Source: Pelagibacterium halotolerans B2 (GTDB taxonomy: Bacteria; Pseudomonadota; Alphaproteobacteria; Rhizobiales; Devosiaceae). Taken from it: a stretch of 64,000 bases of DNA. Where the stretch lies: the NCBI RefSeq assembly GCF_000230555.1, contig NC_016078.1, positions 1,550,001-1,614,000 of the forward strand. Direction: 5' to 3'. Positions 34,468 through 45,919 of this stretch are shown here, piece by piece (position 1 is the first letter of the stretch; every line of letters begins with the position of its first letter). The notes below the pieces were generated by a model. It made no database searches. It was not told where the DNA came from and saw only the letters and a list, made by a program, of their open reading frames with translations. The translations under genes and the position numbers were made by a program.

Positions 34468-36252
34468 TTAGATCTTCTTTTTGTCCGCGGGCAGGTTGAG
34501 ACGCAGATGGAGTTCACGCAACTGCCTGGCCGACGCCTCGCCCGGCGCTCCCATCAGTAGATCTTCTGCCTGCTGGTTCATTGGGAACAGCGTGATCTCG
34601 CGCAGGTTCTGGACGCCGCACAAAAGCATAACGATACGGTCGATACCCGCCGCCATGCCGCCATGCGGTGGTGCGCCATACTGGAACGCACGATACAGTC
34701 CGCCAAAGCGGTCTTCGACGTCCTGGCGTGAAAGCCCCACCTTCTCGAAGGCGGCAACCATGGTGTCGGGTTCCTGGTTACGGATCGAGCCCGATGCAAT
34801 TTCGAAGCCATTGCAGACGGCGTCATACTGATAGGCCTTGATCGACAGCAGGTCCTCGCCGTCGAGTGCCTCGCGTCCGCCCTGAGGCATAGAGAACGGA
34901 TTGTGCGCGAACTCGACTTTCTTTTCCTCTTCGTCCCATTCAAAAAATGGAAAATCGACGATCCAACATAGTGCATAGCTGTCGAGATCGAGAAGTTCGA
35001 GATCGGTGCCCACCTTGGTGCGGGCCGCACCCGCGAAACTGTGGAACTTGGATGGTACGCCACAGACGAAAAATACGGCATCGCCGTCCTTGAGACCGAG
35101 CTGAGCACGAATGGCTTCCGTGCGCTCCTCGCCTATGTTCTTGGCAATAGGGCCCGAACCGGCACCGTCCTTGAAAAAGATGTAACCCAAGCCCGGTTGT
35201 CCCTCGCCTTGCGCCCACGCATTCATGCGGTCGCAAAATGCGCGAGACCCGCCGGTCGGCGCCGGAATGGCCCAGACCTCGACCTTGGGGTCGCCTGCGA
35301 TCTGGTTGGCAAAGACCTTGAACCCCGAGCCACGAAAATGTTCAGTAACGTCATCCATTTCGATCGGATTGCGCAGGTCCGGCTTGTCAGAACCATACTT
35401 GCGGATCGCCACATCGTAGGGGATGCGAGGAAATTCCTGGGTAACCTTCTTGCCCTCGGCAAATTCCTCGAACACGCCGCGAATGACCGGCTCCATGGTG
35501 TCCCAGACTTCTTCCTGGGTCACAAAGCTCATCTCGACGTCGAGCTGATAGAATTCCCCCGGCAGGCGATCGGCGCGCGGATCTTCGTCCCGGAAGCACG
35601 GGGCAATCTGGAAATACCGGTCGAACCCGGCCACCATCAGCAACTGCTTGTACTGCTGGGGTGCCTGCGGCAGCGCAAAGAACTTGCCCGGATGGATACG
35701 GCTCGGCACAAGAAAATCGCGCGCGCCTTCGGGCGACGAGGCCGTCAGGATCGGCGTCGAGTATTCGCCGAAGCCGATCTCGCTCATGCGGCGGCGCATA
35801 TCGGCAATGATTTTGGAGCGCTTGACGATATTGGCGTGCAGCGTTTCGCGGCGCAGGTCCAGGAACCGGTAGCGCAGGCGCGTGTCTTCAGGGTAGTCGG
35901 GTTCACCGAACACCGGTAACGGCAGTTCCGCGGATTTACCGAGCACTTCGATATCGCGGATGAAAACCTCGACTTCACCGGTTGGCAGGCTCTTGTTGGT
36001 GGTCTCCGGCGTACGCGCCTTGACTTCACCATCCACACGGATCACCCATTCGGCCCGAACGGATTCGGCCAGCTTGAATGCAGGCGAATCCGGATCGATC
36101 ACGCATTGCGTCAACCCGTAATGATCGCGCAGATCGAGAAACAGCAACCCGCCATGATCTCGAATGCGATGCACCCATCCTGACAGCCGGGCGGTCGAGC
36201 CGACATCTGCCTTTTTAAGCTGGGCACAGGTGTGCGAACGATAGCGATGCAT
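34468..36252 (-). CDS. aspS: Aspartyl-tRNA synthetase (probably non-discriminating Asp/Asn)
   Basis: 594 residues, the bacterial size, from the ATG at 36252. It has an N-terminal anticodon-binding OB fold ([20 protein letters not shown]), motif 2 [19 protein letters not shown], the bacterial GAD insertion in the middle and motif 3 [11 protein letters not shown]. Position 33 is His in RIRDHGG where E. coli has Leu; a His here has been linked to relaxed enzymes that also charge tRNA-Asn, as in Pseudomonas aeruginosa. GatCAB is encoded in the same window, which agrees with amidation of Asp-tRNA-Asn. Divergent from rnd. Confidence 0.95.
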   Translation of the reverse strand: MHRYRSHTCAQLKKADVGSTARLSGWVHRIRDHGGLLFLDLRDHYGLTQCVIDPDSPAFKLAESVRAEWVIRVDGEVKARTPETTNKSLPTGEVEVFIRDIEVLGKSAELPLPVFGEPDYPEDTRLRYRFLDLRRETLHANIVKRSKIIADMRRRMSEIGFGEYSTPILTASSPEGARDFLVPSRIHPGKFFALPQAPQQYKQLLMVAGFDRYFQIAPCFRDEDPRADRLPGEFYQLDVEMSFVTQEEVWDTMEPVIRGVFEEFAEGKKVTQEFPRIPYDVAIRKYGSDKPDLRNPIEMDDVTEHFRGSGFKVFANQIAGDPKVEVWAIPAPTGGSRAFCDRMNAWAQGEGQPGLGYIFFKDGAGSGPIAKNIGEERTEAIRAQLGLKDGDAVFFVCGVPSKFHSFAGAARTKVGTDLELLDLDSYALCWIVDFPFFEWDEEEKKVEFAHNPFSMPQGGREALDGEDLLSIKAYQYDAVCNGFEIASGSIRNQEPDTMVAAFEKVGLSRQDVEDRFGGLYRAFQYGAPPHGGMAAGIDRIVMLLCGVQNLREITLFPMNQQAEDLLMGAPGEASARQLRELHLRLNLPADKKKI

Positions 36253-36405
36253 CACAACAAGTCTTTCGAGAACGGAGTGGGAATTTGTGCCGGAAAAGCG
36301 CATGTGACGTGCTCAATGTCAAGCATGATGCGCCATGGCACTTTGCGGCAGGACAACAATCCTGATAACAGACATCCCATTATTTTTGAACTGGATACCG
36401 ACTCA

Positions 36406-37566
36406 ATGCAGGTCATCACTTCGACGCGGGCGCTTGAGGCGTTCTGCAAGGACGCTGCGACCTATGATTTCGTTACCGTCGATACCGAATTTTTGCGCGA
36501 AACGACATACTGGCCAAAGCTCTGCCTCATTCAGGCCGCCACCGCGGACCGAGCGGTTATCATCGATCCGCTTGCCGATGACATTGATCTTGCTCCGTTT
36601 GCCGAACTTTTGGCGGACCGGCATGTGACTAAGGTGTTTCATGCCGCGCGGCAGGATATCGAAATCTTTGTGAAACTGTTCGGCGTCGTTCCCCATCCCA
36701 TCTTTGATACCCAGGTTGCCGCCAGCGTCTGCGGCCACGGCGATTCGGTGTCGTACGACAATCTGGTGCGTTCCGTGGTCGGCGAGCAGATCGACAAGAG
36801 TTCCCGCTTTACCGACTGGTCGCATCGCCCGCTGACCGAAAAACAGCTCAACTACGCTCTGGCCGACGTCACCCATCTGCGCGACATCTATGGCCAACTG
36901 CGCACCGAAATCGACAAGACCCGCCGTGGCGCCTGGGTCGCCGATGAAATGGCCGTACTGGAAAGCGTCGATACATACGTCATTCAGCCCGAAGTCGCAT
37001 GGAAGCGCGTAAAGGCCAGGGTCAATAAACCCCGAGACCTGGCGGCACTTCAGGCCATTGCAGCCTGGCGCGAGCGTCGTGCCCAGGAAAACGATCAGCC
37101 TCGAGGCAGGATTCTCAAGGATGACGCGATCGCCGAACTGGCCATCCAGCGCCCAACGACGCCCGATGCCTTCGAAAAGCTCAGGGCCGTGCCGCGCGGC
37201 TATGGTCGATCAGCGGCGGCTGCCGAACTGATCGCGATCATCAAATCGGTGGAAGCGGCGGACAAATCCAGCCTCCCCAAGGTTGCCGAGCGTCCCAGAG
37301 GGCCTTCTCCCAAAGGAGCGGTTGGCGATCTGCTCCGCGTCTGGCTCAAGGCCGTTGCCGATACCAACGGCGTTGCAACCCGCATTATCGCCAGTTCCGA
37401 CGACATCGATGCAATCGTGCTCGACGACAACGCGGACGTTCCTGCCCTCAAGGGTTGGCGCCGCAAGCTGTTTGGCGAAAAGGCACTGGCGATAAAGCAC
37501 GGACGCATGGCGCTGGCCGCCACGCGCAAAGGTGTCGTTGAGGTGTCGGTGGACCTCGCCGAGTAG
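36406..37566 (+). CDS. rnd: Ribonuclease D
   Basis: 386 residues from the ATG at 36406; the upstream ribosome site is poor, but this start gives the usual N-terminus and length. The DEDD exonuclease domain shows FVTVDTEFLRETTYWPKL (Exo I), ARQDIEIF (Exo II) and YALADVTHLRDIY (Exo III, YxxxD). HRDC domains follow from about residue 205 (LAALQAIAAWRERRAQENDQ). RNase D trims tRNA 3' ends and other structured RNAs. It converges on ppx with a 4-base gap. Confidence 0.95.
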   Translation: MQVITSTRALEAFCKDAATYDFVTVDTEFLRETTYWPKLCLIQAATADRAVIIDPLADDIDLAPFAELLADRHVTKVFHAARQDIEIFVKLFGVVPHPIFDTQVAASVCGHGDSVSYDNLVRSVVGEQIDKSSRFTDWSHRPLTEKQLNYALADVTHLRDIYGQLRTEIDKTRRGAWVADEMAVLESVDTYVIQPEVAWKRVKARVNKPRDLAALQAIAAWRERRAQENDQPRGRILKDDAIAELAIQRPTTPDAFEKLRAVPRGYGRSAAAAELIAIIKSVEAADKSSLPKVAERPRGPSPKGAVGDLLRVWLKAVADTNGVATRIIASSDDIDAIVLDDNADVPALKGWRRKLFGEKALAIKHGRMALAATRKGVVEVSVDLAE

Positions 37567-37570
37567 AATC

Positions 37571-39112
37571 TCAATCGACTCGGATCGCGCCGTCCTTGAA
37601 CCCTGCCTCGGTGGCCAATTGGCGCTGACGACCGCGCATCCGGTCCCCATCGAGAAATGCCAGATCGGCCGGCAGGTGAAGCTGAAGTGTTTTGCCGTCC
37701 ACGGAAAATCTCGTGCGCGGCAAGATGCCTGGCATGGCCGCAGCGAGCGGATAGGCAACGCGAAAATAGGCAGCGATCAATCGGGCCCTCGGCCCAAGAT
37801 TCTTCCCCGCAAGCTCAAGCAGCTTGGTGTTGGTGCTCTTTTGCTTGAAACCCATGTAGCGGAAGGCCAGGGTCTGGGCGAGAAAAGCGCGTCCCGCATG
37901 GCTGATCCCCACAATATCGGAGAATGCGACCATCTGAATGCTCTGCTCGCCTCGATAGTCAGGATGCGCGCGCCAACCGATGTCGGAAATATAGCATGCC
38001 GCCTTGCGCAGCCGTTCTTCGTCTCTGGTTTCACCGGCGCCGATCAACTCGAAGAGCGCCTTGCTGCCCTCGATGAGATCACCGGAAAACTCGGGAGCCC
38101 GCGAACGCAGCATCGAAATTTCCTCCGCCGCCTGTAGTAGAGGATCGATCTCCTTGTCGTCATCGCTCAGCCGATCGTAAAGATATCCTTCCCGCACGCC
38201 CTGGGCAGAAAAGACGACTTCGTCAAAATCCCCTGCCCGCAACACTTCGGCCAGAACAGCCGCGCCGTATGGCAAAAGGTCTTTGCGCGATCCGGACACC
38301 GTCTCGATACCCTTGACCAGCTTCTTGTCGCCATTGCCTTCGATGAGCGCATCACACAAGGGCAAGATATCGGCCGCCCGAACCACATAATCCTGCACCA
38401 TGTGGAGTGGATAGTTGCACCGGGTTTGATGCAGCTTGGCCAAAGCGCGCCATGTACCGCCGATGGCGGCAAAGGACTTATACCGCCCCCGTTCGAGCAG
38501 CTTGGACGATTTGAGGCGTTCACGGATGATCCCCGAAGCCTTGCTCGCTGTCATCTCGGTGTCGTCCTGGAGCCTGATGACCCCCAACTCGTGGGTTTCC
38601 CCACCCGTATCATGTCCAGCATCCACCATGGCCAGCTCCAGGCTTCCGCCGCCCAGATCGCCCACGACACCCACGAACTCAGGCATGCCAGAAACCAGCC
38701 CGAGGGCAGCATAGTGGGCCTCCTCGGCGCCGCTGAGCACCCGCACCGGCACGCCGATGATATCCTCGACGGCGCGGGAGAATTCGGGTCCGTTCTCAGC
38801 CTCTCGCGTGGCCGATGTCGCAATGGCATAAATGTCGCCGACTTCGGTCAAACGACACACCAGCGCAAACCGCCTTATTGCCTTCAGCGCGCTGGCCATC
38901 GAGGTTTCGGCCAGTCGTCCGGATGCTGCCACCCCGCGCCCGAGCGTGGAAGCGGATTTTTCGTTGTAAAGAACCGTAAGGGCACGCGCGAGACGTTCAT
39001 AGACAACGAGGCGCACCGAGTTTGAGCCGATATCGAGGACCGCGACGGGCTTGGCCCCCGAAAGGCGCCCCTGCCCGGCTGGGTCGGATTCAAGGCTCCA
39101 GAATCGAATCAA
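37571..39112 (-). CDS. ppx: Exopolyphosphatase, Ppx/GppA family
   Basis: 513 residues of the sugar kinase/actin-like ATPase fold: [17 protein letters not shown] (phosphate 1), [31 protein letters not shown] (phosphate 2), and an HD-like C-terminal half. It removes phosphate from polyphosphate and possibly pppGpp. Start assignment: a TTG at 39112 overlaps the ppk stop (TTGA), suggesting translational coupling; no better ATG lies near the conserved N-terminus. Ppk and Ppx as an operon is a common arrangement. Confidence 0.93.
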   Translation of the reverse strand: MIRFWSLESDPAGQGRLSGAKPVAVLDIGSNSVRLVVYERLARALTVLYNEKSASTLGRGVAASGRLAETSMASALKAIRRFALVCRLTEVGDIYAIATSATREAENGPEFSRAVEDIIGVPVRVLSGAEEAHYAALGLVSGMPEFVGVVGDLGGGSLELAMVDAGHDTGGETHELGVIRLQDDTEMTASKASGIIRERLKSSKLLERGRYKSFAAIGGTWRALAKLHQTRCNYPLHMVQDYVVRAADILPLCDALIEGNGDKKLVKGIETVSGSRKDLLPYGAAVLAEVLRAGDFDEVVFSAQGVREGYLYDRLSDDDKEIDPLLQAAEEISMLRSRAPEFSGDLIEGSKALFELIGAGETRDEERLRKAACYISDIGWRAHPDYRGEQSIQMVAFSDIVGISHAGRAFLAQTLAFRYMGFKQKSTNTKLLELAGKNLGPRARLIAAYFRVAYPLAAAMPGILPRTRFSVDGKTLQLHLPADLAFLDGDRMRGRQRQLATEAGFKDGAIRVD

Positions 39113-41289
39113 AGATCACTGTCCTCGTCGTCGCTGTCCCCATGCAACGCGCTACCACGTCCGGAAAGGGATGGATTGGTCATGAAATAATCGTGGGCGT
39201 TGAACGCTTCTTCTCCTTCGCCCGGCGCAATGCGCTGCGCAGTCCCGTCCGGCAGGACTTCCCAGCTTTGCTGGTTGTCGCGAAGATTGGCCACCATGAT
39301 ACGGTCGAGAATCTGCCTGTGAACGGTCCGGTTCTTGATAGGCACCAATGTTTCGACACGCCAGTCCAGATTTCGCGGCATCAGGTCTGCGGACGAGATA
39401 TAGACCGCAGCATCCCTGGACGGCATCTCGCCGCCATTGCCAAAGCAATAGATGCGCGAATGTTCGAGGAAGCGCCCAACGATCGACTTGACGCGGATAT
39501 TTTCCGAGAAGCCGGGTATCCCCGGTCGCAAGCAACATATCCCGCGCACGATCAACTCGACCTTTACCCCTGCCTGACTGGCCTCGTAGAGCGCATCGAT
39601 GAGTTCGGGATCGACCAGCGCGTTGCATTTGAACCATATCGCGGCTGGCTCGCCCCGCCGGGCCAGATCGATTTCGGCAGCAATGTGCTCCATCAGCGTC
39701 GCGCGCAACGAGAACGGCGAAATGGCGATAGCTTCGAGTTCGCTGGGGCGCGCATAGCCGGTGATGAAGTTAAAGACCCGCGCCACGTCGCGTGTAATGA
39801 CCGGATCGGCGGTGAAGTAGGACAGATCGGTATAGATCTTGGCCGTCACGGGATGGTAGTTGCCGGTCCCCACGTGGCAGTAGGAAATGAGTTTTCCCTT
39901 TTCACGCCGCACGACCTGGCTGAGCTTGGCGTGGGTCTTGAGCTCGATGAAACCGAAAACCACCTGTACGCCGGCCCGTTCGAGATCGCGCGCCCAGCGG
40001 ATATTGGCTTCCTCGTCGAACCTGGCCTTGAGTTCGACCAGTGCCGTCACCGATTTTCCCATCTCGGCGGCGGCGATCAGGGCCTTGACGATGGGCGAGT
40101 CCTTGGAGGTGCGATAAAGCGTTTGCTTGATCGCCACGACGTCCGGATCGCGCGCCGCTTGGGCGACAAATTGGGCGACGACGTCGAAGCTCTCATAGGG
40201 GTGATGGACGACGATGTCCTTTTCCTGGATCGCAGCGAAGCAATCGCCGTGATGATCCCGGATGCGCTCGGGAAAACGGGCGTGATAGCGCGGGAACTTG
40301 AGCTCCGGACGGTCAAGATCGCAGATCTTGCCCGCGTCGGCGAGCGCCATGAAGCCATCGACCTCAAACGTATCCTCCGCAGCGATGCCAAGCTCTTCGG
40401 CAATCAGCCGTTTGAGCGAACGCGGCATCGAGCGCTCGATTTCCAGACGGATCACCTGCCCGCGACGGCGCTGACGCAATGCCGATTCGAATTCGACGAC
40501 AAGGTCGGCCGCTTCGTCGTCGATTTCGATTTCGCTGTCGCGAACGATGCGGAACGATCCGTGCCCGACGATGTTGTAGCCCGGGAAAATCTTATGGAAG
40601 AACAACTGGACCATCGTCTCGACGGTCACCATCTCGACGCGCCGGTCCGAAATCGCCTTGGTGGGCAGCTTGATGAAGCGGTCCAGATTGGATGGAATGC
40701 GAACCAGCGCCGTCAATCGCGAGTTGTCGGTCGCCCGATCGAGCTGAAACGCCAGGGAGAATCCAAGATTGGGGATGAAGGGGAAGGGATGCGCCGGATC
40801 GATGGCGATCGGCGTCAGCACCGGGAATATCTCTTCCCGAAAGATTTTTTGCAGGAATTCAACTTGCTCGGGGGTCAGATCGGCAACTTCGTGCAGAACG
40901 ATGTTCTGCTCGAAGAGTTCGTCGCGTATCGACTGCCACTGATCCTGCTGCTCGAGGTGCAGATGCTGAGCAAGCGTGGTGATTTCCTCGATCTGCTCGC
41001 TCGGCGTCATGCCGTCGGCGCTCTCGCGTGGCAGACCGGCACGCAACTGCCCTTTCAGCCCGGCCACGCGCACCATGAAGAACTCGTCGAGATTGTTGGC
41101 CGAGATGGAAACGAACCGCAATCTTTCCAGCAAGGGGTGATTGGGATTGGCGGCTTCCTCAAGCACCCGCATGTTGAACTGAAGCCAGCTCACCTCACGG
41201 TTTACGAACCGCGCAGGGCTCGACCGCAGTGCCTCGATATCGGGCGCAGCCTCGTCGCTCGCGTGCTGCTCATGGGCCATATCGTCCAT
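39109..41289 (-). CDS. ppk1: Polyphosphate kinase 1
   Basis: 726 residues, the full Ppk1 size. N-terminal domain [17 protein letters not shown] and [17 protein letters not shown]-like catalytic domains contain [16 protein letters not shown] with the His that is autophosphorylated in E. coli (His435 there), followed by [12 protein letters not shown] second active-site His lies in [14 protein letters not shown]. It transfers the ATP gamma-phosphate to growing polyphosphate, reversibly. It lies 20 bases after hdaA and overlaps ppx by 4 bases. Confidence 0.97.
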   Translation of the reverse strand: MDDMAHEQHASDEAAPDIEALRSSPARFVNREVSWLQFNMRVLEEAANPNHPLLERLRFVSISANNLDEFFMVRVAGLKGQLRAGLPRESADGMTPSEQIEEITTLAQHLHLEQQDQWQSIRDELFEQNIVLHEVADLTPEQVEFLQKIFREEIFPVLTPIAIDPAHPFPFIPNLGFSLAFQLDRATDNSRLTALVRIPSNLDRFIKLPTKAISDRRVEMVTVETMVQLFFHKIFPGYNIVGHGSFRIVRDSEIEIDDEAADLVVEFESALRQRRRGQVIRLEIERSMPRSLKRLIAEELGIAAEDTFEVDGFMALADAGKICDLDRPELKFPRYHARFPERIRDHHGDCFAAIQEKDIVVHHPYESFDVVAQFVAQAARDPDVVAIKQTLYRTSKDSPIVKALIAAAEMGKSVTALVELKARFDEEANIRWARDLERAGVQVVFGFIELKTHAKLSQVVRREKGKLISYCHVGTGNYHPVTAKIYTDLSYFTADPVITRDVARVFNFITGYARPSELEAIAISPFSLRATLMEHIAAEIDLARRGEPAAIWFKCNALVDPELIDALYEASQAGVKVELIVRGICCLRPGIPGFSENIRVKSIVGRFLEHSRIYCFGNGGEMPSRDAAVYISSADLMPRNLDWRVETLVPIKNRTVHRQILDRIMVANLRDNQQSWEVLPDGTAQRIAPGEGEEAFNAHDYFMTNPSLSGRGSALHGDSDDEDSDL

Positions 41290-41308
41290 TCTTCACCTTT
41301 CAGGTCGC

Positions 41309-42016
41309 CTAGCGTTCCGAGCGGATTACAAGTGCCTCGGCCGCAATGGCCCGCGTAATTGCCCGCCCCCGTGACAACGACAGCCTGTCGAGCAATTCGA
41401 CCAGAGCGACCACCTCTTCCGACGAGCGCTCCATGCGCCCCACCAGATAGGAGATTACTTTCGGATCAACCGACAACTGCCTGTCGGCGAACAATTTCAC
41501 GAACATCTGCGACAACAAGATGTCATCGGGAGCCGTGAGCGAAAACTGCGCCGCCAGCCTGACGCGCGATTTGACGTCATTGGTCTTATAGGGCCATTCG
41601 GTCGGCTGTGTCCTGGCCGTCATCAAAATCGGCCGCTCGTCGCGCATCGACTGGTTCAGCAGATGGAAAAGCTCCGACTCTTCATAGCCGTTCCGGTCGG
41701 CATCTTCCACCAGAACCGGCTGCCGTCCGCCCTCTGTCGCCAGGGTCTCGGCATTGCCTGGTCCGGCAACTGCGGCTCCAGCTCGTCGGGCCCATATCCG
41801 TGCCAGATGCGACTTTCCCGATTTAGCGGCGCCGACGACCAACGTCATGGGAGCCGCCCAATCGGGAAACGCCATAACGTGACCGAAAGCCATCTCGTTG
41901 CCGGAGCATACCATAAAGTCATCCTCGGTCTGGGCCACATCGTGCCCAAGATCGAGAATAAGCTGTTCCTTTGCCTGCGGAGACAAGGAACTAGGGGAGT
42001 TCTTTTGGGCTTGCAT
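41309..42016 (-). CDS. hdaA: HdaA, regulatory inactivator of DnaA (DnaA/Hda-related AAA+ protein)
   Basis: 235 residues. A clamp-binding motif stands near the N-terminus (QLILDLGHD, QLxLDL type), Walker A GAAKSGKSHLAR follows, a shortened Walker B region is VLVEDADRNG, and there is a C-terminal AAA+ lid with SEEVVALVELLDRLSL. There is no DnaA domain IV, so it does not bind oriC boxes. Alphaproteobacterial HdaA stimulates ATP hydrolysis by DnaA when bound to the sliding clamp. Its start overlaps the upstream membrane-protein gene by 26 bases. Conserved neighbours (perM, ppk) support the assignment. Confidence 0.9.
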   Translation of the reverse strand: MQAQKNSPSSLSPQAKEQLILDLGHDVAQTEDDFMVCSGNEMAFGHVMAFPDWAAPMTLVVGAAKSGKSHLARIWARRAGAAVAGPGNAETLATEGGRQPVLVEDADRNGYEESELFHLLNQSMRDERPILMTARTQPTEWPYKTNDVKSRVRLAAQFSLTAPDDILLSQMFVKLFADRQLSVDPKVISYLVGRMERSSEEVVALVELLDRLSLSRGRAITRAIAAEALVIRSER

Positions 42017-43109
42017 CGGCGCCAGCCTCTTGCGGAACGATCATTACGGCACCCTCGGACTCATAAAGGGGGCTTTGCTTGTATTTACGGACCGCCCAGC
42101 GAACGAGAACGCCACAGATGGCGGCAAGCGGCACGGCAATCAAGACCCCCAGTGCCCCGAACAACACGGCAAAGGCAAAAAGCGAAAACATCAGCCACAC
42201 CGGGTGAACCCCGATGCTCGACCCCACCAGCTTGGGATAGAGAATATTGCCCTCGAGAAACTGGCCGACAAGAAAGATCGCCAAGATCACAGCCATCATG
42301 GGCCAGTCGGGCCAGAACTGTACGAGGGCAATGCCCATCGAAAGAACGAACCCGATCAGCGCGCCGACATAGGGAATGAAACTGAAAAGCCCTGCCATCA
42401 ATCCGATGGCGAGGCCGAAGCTCAACCCGGCCAGCGACAGTGATACAGCATAAAAGACTGCCAATATCCCGACCACAGCACCCTGCCCGCGTACGAAACC
42501 GGCAAGTGCCACATCCATGTCCTTGAACAAGGCATGCATCTCGGCCCGGTGCGCTGGAGGAAAGAGACTATCCACACTGTCCACCATCCGGTCCCAATCA
42601 AGCAGCAGGTAGAACGCGACGACCGGCGTTACGATCATTACACCGATCGTGTTGATGATGCTCATGGACTGCTGCATCACTTGTCCGGTAAATCCGGTGA
42701 GCATGCCTATGCCGTCGGCAAACATCTGTTCGATGCCGCGTTCGAGCTCCTGCATACGATCGGGGCCCAGCCATTGCTCAAGGCGCGGGATCATGTTTTC
42801 CACGAACACCTGCAATTGTTGAACATAGCTCGGAATGTTGCGTGCCAATCCAAACGCCTGCTGGAGCAGCAGCGGTACGATCAGCAGGAACACGGCAAGC
42901 AAGGCCAGCATCGCCAGAACCATCACGATCAAGGTGGCGAATCCGCGATGAATCTTCCGATTCTGGAGCCAATCGACAAATGGATTGAGCAGGTAGGCCA
43001 GCGTAATGCCGAGCACGAACGGAAGCAGGATGCCGCGGAACACCCACAACATCACACCCAGAACGACAAACAGTGCGATCCAGAACGTAATCTGGTTCTT
43101 GAGTGACAT
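41991..43109 (-). CDS. AI-2E family (PerM-like) membrane protein
   Basis: 372 residues with about eight membrane helices (ITFWIALFVVLGVMLWVFRG, ATLIVMVLAMLALLAVFLLI, and several near the C-terminus) and the family segments GVMIVTPVVAFYLLLDWDRM, FSFIPYVGALIGFVLSMGIA and LEGNILYPKLVGSSIGVHPV. The family was named for autoinducer-2 export, but PerM-type members also act in Na+/H+ exchange and other transport; the substrate here is unknown. Starts divergently from purM with a 127-base gap and overlaps hdaA. Confidence 0.9.
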   Translation of the reverse strand: MSLKNQITFWIALFVVLGVMLWVFRGILLPFVLGITLAYLLNPFVDWLQNRKIHRGFATLIVMVLAMLALLAVFLLIVPLLLQQAFGLARNIPSYVQQLQVFVENMIPRLEQWLGPDRMQELERGIEQMFADGIGMLTGFTGQVMQQSMSIINTIGVMIVTPVVAFYLLLDWDRMVDSVDSLFPPAHRAEMHALFKDMDVALAGFVRGQGAVVGILAVFYAVSLSLAGLSFGLAIGLMAGLFSFIPYVGALIGFVLSMGIALVQFWPDWPMMAVILAIFLVGQFLEGNILYPKLVGSSIGVHPVWLMFSLFAFAVLFGALGVLIAVPLAAICGVLVRWAVRKYKQSPLYESEGAVMIVPQEAGADASPKELP

Positions 43110-43236
43110 GGCAGTCCTTGCGTGTAGCGTTGCGAGCCGGTATCAGCCTTTCGAAATATAGAGCCCGACCGGGCCGATCAACGTTAATCTGATGTCGCCC
43201 TTCGCGACGGCGCATCACCGGGGATGGCACATTCAA

Positions 43237-44313
43237 ATGTCCGATGACACAAACCTGCCCTCGAACGGCCTTTCCTACAAGCAGGCCGGAGTCGACATCG
43301 ACGCCGGAAACGCCCTCGTCGAAGCCATCAAGCCCGCCGTCAAATCGACCCGCCGTCCCGGCGCCGATGGCGAGATCGGCGGCTTTGGCGGCCTGTTCGA
43401 TTTGAAGGCTGCCGGATTTACCGACCCTGTTCTTGTCGCTGCCAACGATGGCGTTGGCACCAAGCTTCGAATCGCCATCGAAGCGGACATCCACGATACC
43501 GTCGGCATCGATCTTGTCGCCATGTGTGTCAACGACCTCGTCGTCCAGGGCGCCGAACCGCTGTTCTTCCTCGATTACTTCGCCACCGGAGCGCTCGACG
43601 TCACTCAGGGAACGGCGATTGTCAAAGGCATCGCCGAAGGCTGCCGCCAGGCCGGCTGCGCTCTGATCGGCGGAGAAACGGCCGAAATGCCCGGCATGTA
43701 TCACGGCGGCGATTACGATCTGGCCGGCTTTGCCGTCGGCGCTGCCGAGCGCGGAACCCTTCTGCCCCGGCCCGATATCGGCGCCGGCGACAAACTGGTG
43801 GCAATCGCGTCGTCCGGCATTCATTCCAATGGCTATTCTCTGGTGCGCAAGATCGTGGAGATGTCCGGCCTTGCCTGGTCCGATCCCGCACCTTTCGCAC
43901 CGGAGACCAGCCTTGGCGCTGCGCTGCTCGTGCCGACGAAAATCTACGTCAAACCGCTTCTCGACTCGATCCGGTCGGGCCTGAACGTCAAGGCATTGGC
44001 TCATATCACCGGTGGCGGATTTCAGGAAAATATCCCCCGCGTCCTGCCCCAAACGCTGGCGGCACGTGTCGATCTCGATGCGGTATCAACGCCGAAAGTC
44101 TTTGGCTGGCTGGCCAGACAGGGCGGGATTGCCGAGCGCGAAATGCTGCGGACCTTCAATTGCGGCGTCGGCATGCTGGTCGCCGTGGGTGCCGGGGATG
44201 CCCAAGCGCTCGTCGCCCGGCTCGAGAGCCACGGCGAAACCGCCAGCGTCATCGGCGAACTGGTCGAGCGCAGCGGCGATGCCGTGGAATTTACCGGTGC
44301 CCTTTCCCTATGA
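43237..44313 (+). CDS. purM: Phosphoribosylformylglycinamidine cyclo-ligase
   Basis: 358 residues from the ATG at 43237, chosen because the usual start region ([18 protein letters not shown]) then follows closely. PurM motifs are [51 protein letters not shown] and the C-terminal [13 protein letters not shown]. It closes the imidazole ring in step five of purine synthesis. The stop overlaps the purN start (ATGA). Confidence 0.97.
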   Translation: MSDDTNLPSNGLSYKQAGVDIDAGNALVEAIKPAVKSTRRPGADGEIGGFGGLFDLKAAGFTDPVLVAANDGVGTKLRIAIEADIHDTVGIDLVAMCVNDLVVQGAEPLFFLDYFATGALDVTQGTAIVKGIAEGCRQAGCALIGGETAEMPGMYHGGDYDLAGFAVGAAERGTLLPRPDIGAGDKLVAIASSGIHSNGYSLVRKIVEMSGLAWSDPAPFAPETSLGAALLVPTKIYVKPLLDSIRSGLNVKALAHITGGGFQENIPRVLPQTLAARVDLDAVSTPKVFGWLARQGGIAEREMLRTFNCGVGMLVAVGAGDAQALVARLESHGETASVIGELVERSGDAVEFTGALSL

Positions 44314-44903
44314 ACGGAAAAAAACGCGTCGCGGTCCTGATTTCCGGGCGCGGCTCGAACATGACCGCTTTGATAGAGGCCGCCAAGGCTCCGGACTATC
44401 CCGCTGAAATCGTCGGCGTTTTTTCCAATCGCGCCGCGGCGCCGGGCCTCCAAACGGCCCGCGCTGAAGGGATCGAAACGGCCACTCTGGCCCAAAGCAG
44501 TTTCGAAAGTCGTCTCGATTTCGAGAACGCACTGACCCGCATCCTCGAAAGTTGGGCGGTCGATTACATCTGCCTTGCCGGCTTCATGCGTATCCTGACG
44601 CCGGAGTTCACGACGCACTGGCAGGGCAAGGCCATCAACATCCATCCTTCGCTCCTGCCCGCTTACAAGGGCCTCGATACCCACGCCCGGGCCATTTCCG
44701 ATGGCGCGCTTGAGGCTGGTTGTACCGTCCATTTCGTGACACCGGGTCTTGATGAAGGTCCTGCCATCCTGCAGGCTCGCGTGCCGATCGAGGCGGGCGA
44801 TACCGCCGAAACACTTGCCGCCCGCGTGCTCGTCGAGGAGCATAAGCTTTACCCCAAGGCCCTTGCCCTGCTCGCATCCGGCGCCGTGACCTATCGGAGT
44901 TGA
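44310..44903 (+). CDS. purN: Phosphoribosylglycinamide formyltransferase
   Basis: 197 residues from the ATG at 44310, overlapping the purM stop by 4 bases. Motifs are [16 protein letters not shown] (phosphoribosyl binding), [14 protein letters not shown], and the catalytic Asn-His region [15 protein letters not shown] with a later Asp in [11 protein letters not shown]. It uses 10-formyl-tetrahydrofolate to formylate GAR. A hairpin lies 5 bases after the stop. Confidence 0.97.
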   Translation: MNGKKRVAVLISGRGSNMTALIEAAKAPDYPAEIVGVFSNRAAAPGLQTARAEGIETATLAQSSFESRLDFENALTRILESWAVDYICLAGFMRILTPEFTTHWQGKAINIHPSLLPAYKGLDTHARAISDGALEAGCTVHFVTPGLDEGPAILQARVPIEAGDTAETLAARVLVEEHKLYPKALALLASGAVTYRS

Positions 44904-44908
44904 CGTCA

Positions 44909-44936
44909 AAATCGGGTCGATCGGATCACCCGATTT
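44909..44936 (+). terminator. Hairpin after purN
   Basis: AAATCGGGT / ACCCGATTT, perfect 9-bp stem with a 10-base loop 5 bases after the purN stop; followed by GATAG instead of a T-run, so termination would be weak or Rho-aided. Confidence 0.5.
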
Positions 44937-45019
44937 GATAGATGTCATCTCCATAACTGCTTCGACATCGCGCCGCCAAAGGCGTAGCGTCTGTCCCTTC
45001 CACCTATAGGCACACTGTC

Positions 45020-45919
45020 ATGGCGACGCGCGACTGGTTCTGGATTTTCCTTCTCGGCGGAATCTGGGGCTTTTCTTTCATCTTCAACGCAATCCTGATT
45101 CGCGAACTCGGCCCTCTCTGGGTATCGGCACTGCGCGTGTGTATCGGCGCTCTGGGCTGCTGGGTGGCTCTGTTCGTCATTCGCAAGCCCGTGCCGCACG
45201 ATCCCGTGCTCTGGCTCAAGCTCGGCGCTCTGGGCTGGCTGGCCTATTCGATTCCCTTCGCGCTCTACCCCCTGGCCCAGGGCAGCCTGGCAAGTGGCGT
45301 CGCGGCGATCATCAATGCGCTCACACCGATCATGACGGTCATCATTTCCCCTCTCTTCCGCGATGGTGAAAGGGCGACGCTGCTCAAGATCGTCGGCGTT
45401 GTCTGCGGATTTATCGGCGTTGCAATTCTGGCTTCTCCGGCACTCTCCAGCGATGGCAGTTCGCAATTGTGGGCGATTGCCGCCTGTCTGGGCGCGACCA
45501 TCTGCTACGCCCTGTCGCTCAACATCACCCGCAGCTTCAAGTCGGTCGAACCGACGGCGTTCGCCGTGATGGCTCTGTCGGGCGCCGGGCTGAGTTCTGC
45601 CGCGGTAGCATTCGCCATCGAGGGTGCGCCGATCGTCACCTTGCCGGAAACCTGGCTCGCTGCCCTCGGGATCGGGCTCATAGCCACTACATTCACGTTC
45701 ATCATCATGTATCGCATCCTCCCCCGGATCGGAGCGACCAACTTCTCCACAGTGACCTTCATCGCACCCGTATCCGCGATCATATTCGGGTTTGTACTGC
45801 TCGGGGAAATCATTCTGCCCACGCATCTTGTGGGCATGCTGGCCATCTTTGTCGGTCTTTTGATGATCGATGGTCGCCTCCCCCGCTGGCTGGGGATGCG
45901 CTCCCGCGCTGCCAATTAG
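45020..45919 (+). CDS. EamA/DMT-superfamily transporter
   Basis: 299 residues with ten predicted helices in two EamA repeats: WIFLLGGIWGFSFIFNAILI opens the first, LWAIAACLGATICYALSLNI the second. The last helix is LVGMLAIFVGLLMIDGRL. Family members export amino acids, purines or other small metabolites, or import them; nothing here fixes the substrate. Its last 4 bases overlap the end of the convergent proline-rich gene. Confidence 0.92.
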   Translation: MATRDWFWIFLLGGIWGFSFIFNAILIRELGPLWVSALRVCIGALGCWVALFVIRKPVPHDPVLWLKLGALGWLAYSIPFALYPLAQGSLASGVAAIINALTPIMTVIISPLFRDGERATLLKIVGVVCGFIGVAILASPALSSDGSSQLWAIAACLGATICYALSLNITRSFKSVEPTAFAVMALSGAGLSSAAVAFAIEGAPIVTLPETWLAALGIGLIATTFTFIIMYRILPRIGATNFSTVTFIAPVSAIIFGFVLLGEIILPTHLVGMLAIFVGLLMIDGRLPRWLGMRSRAAN

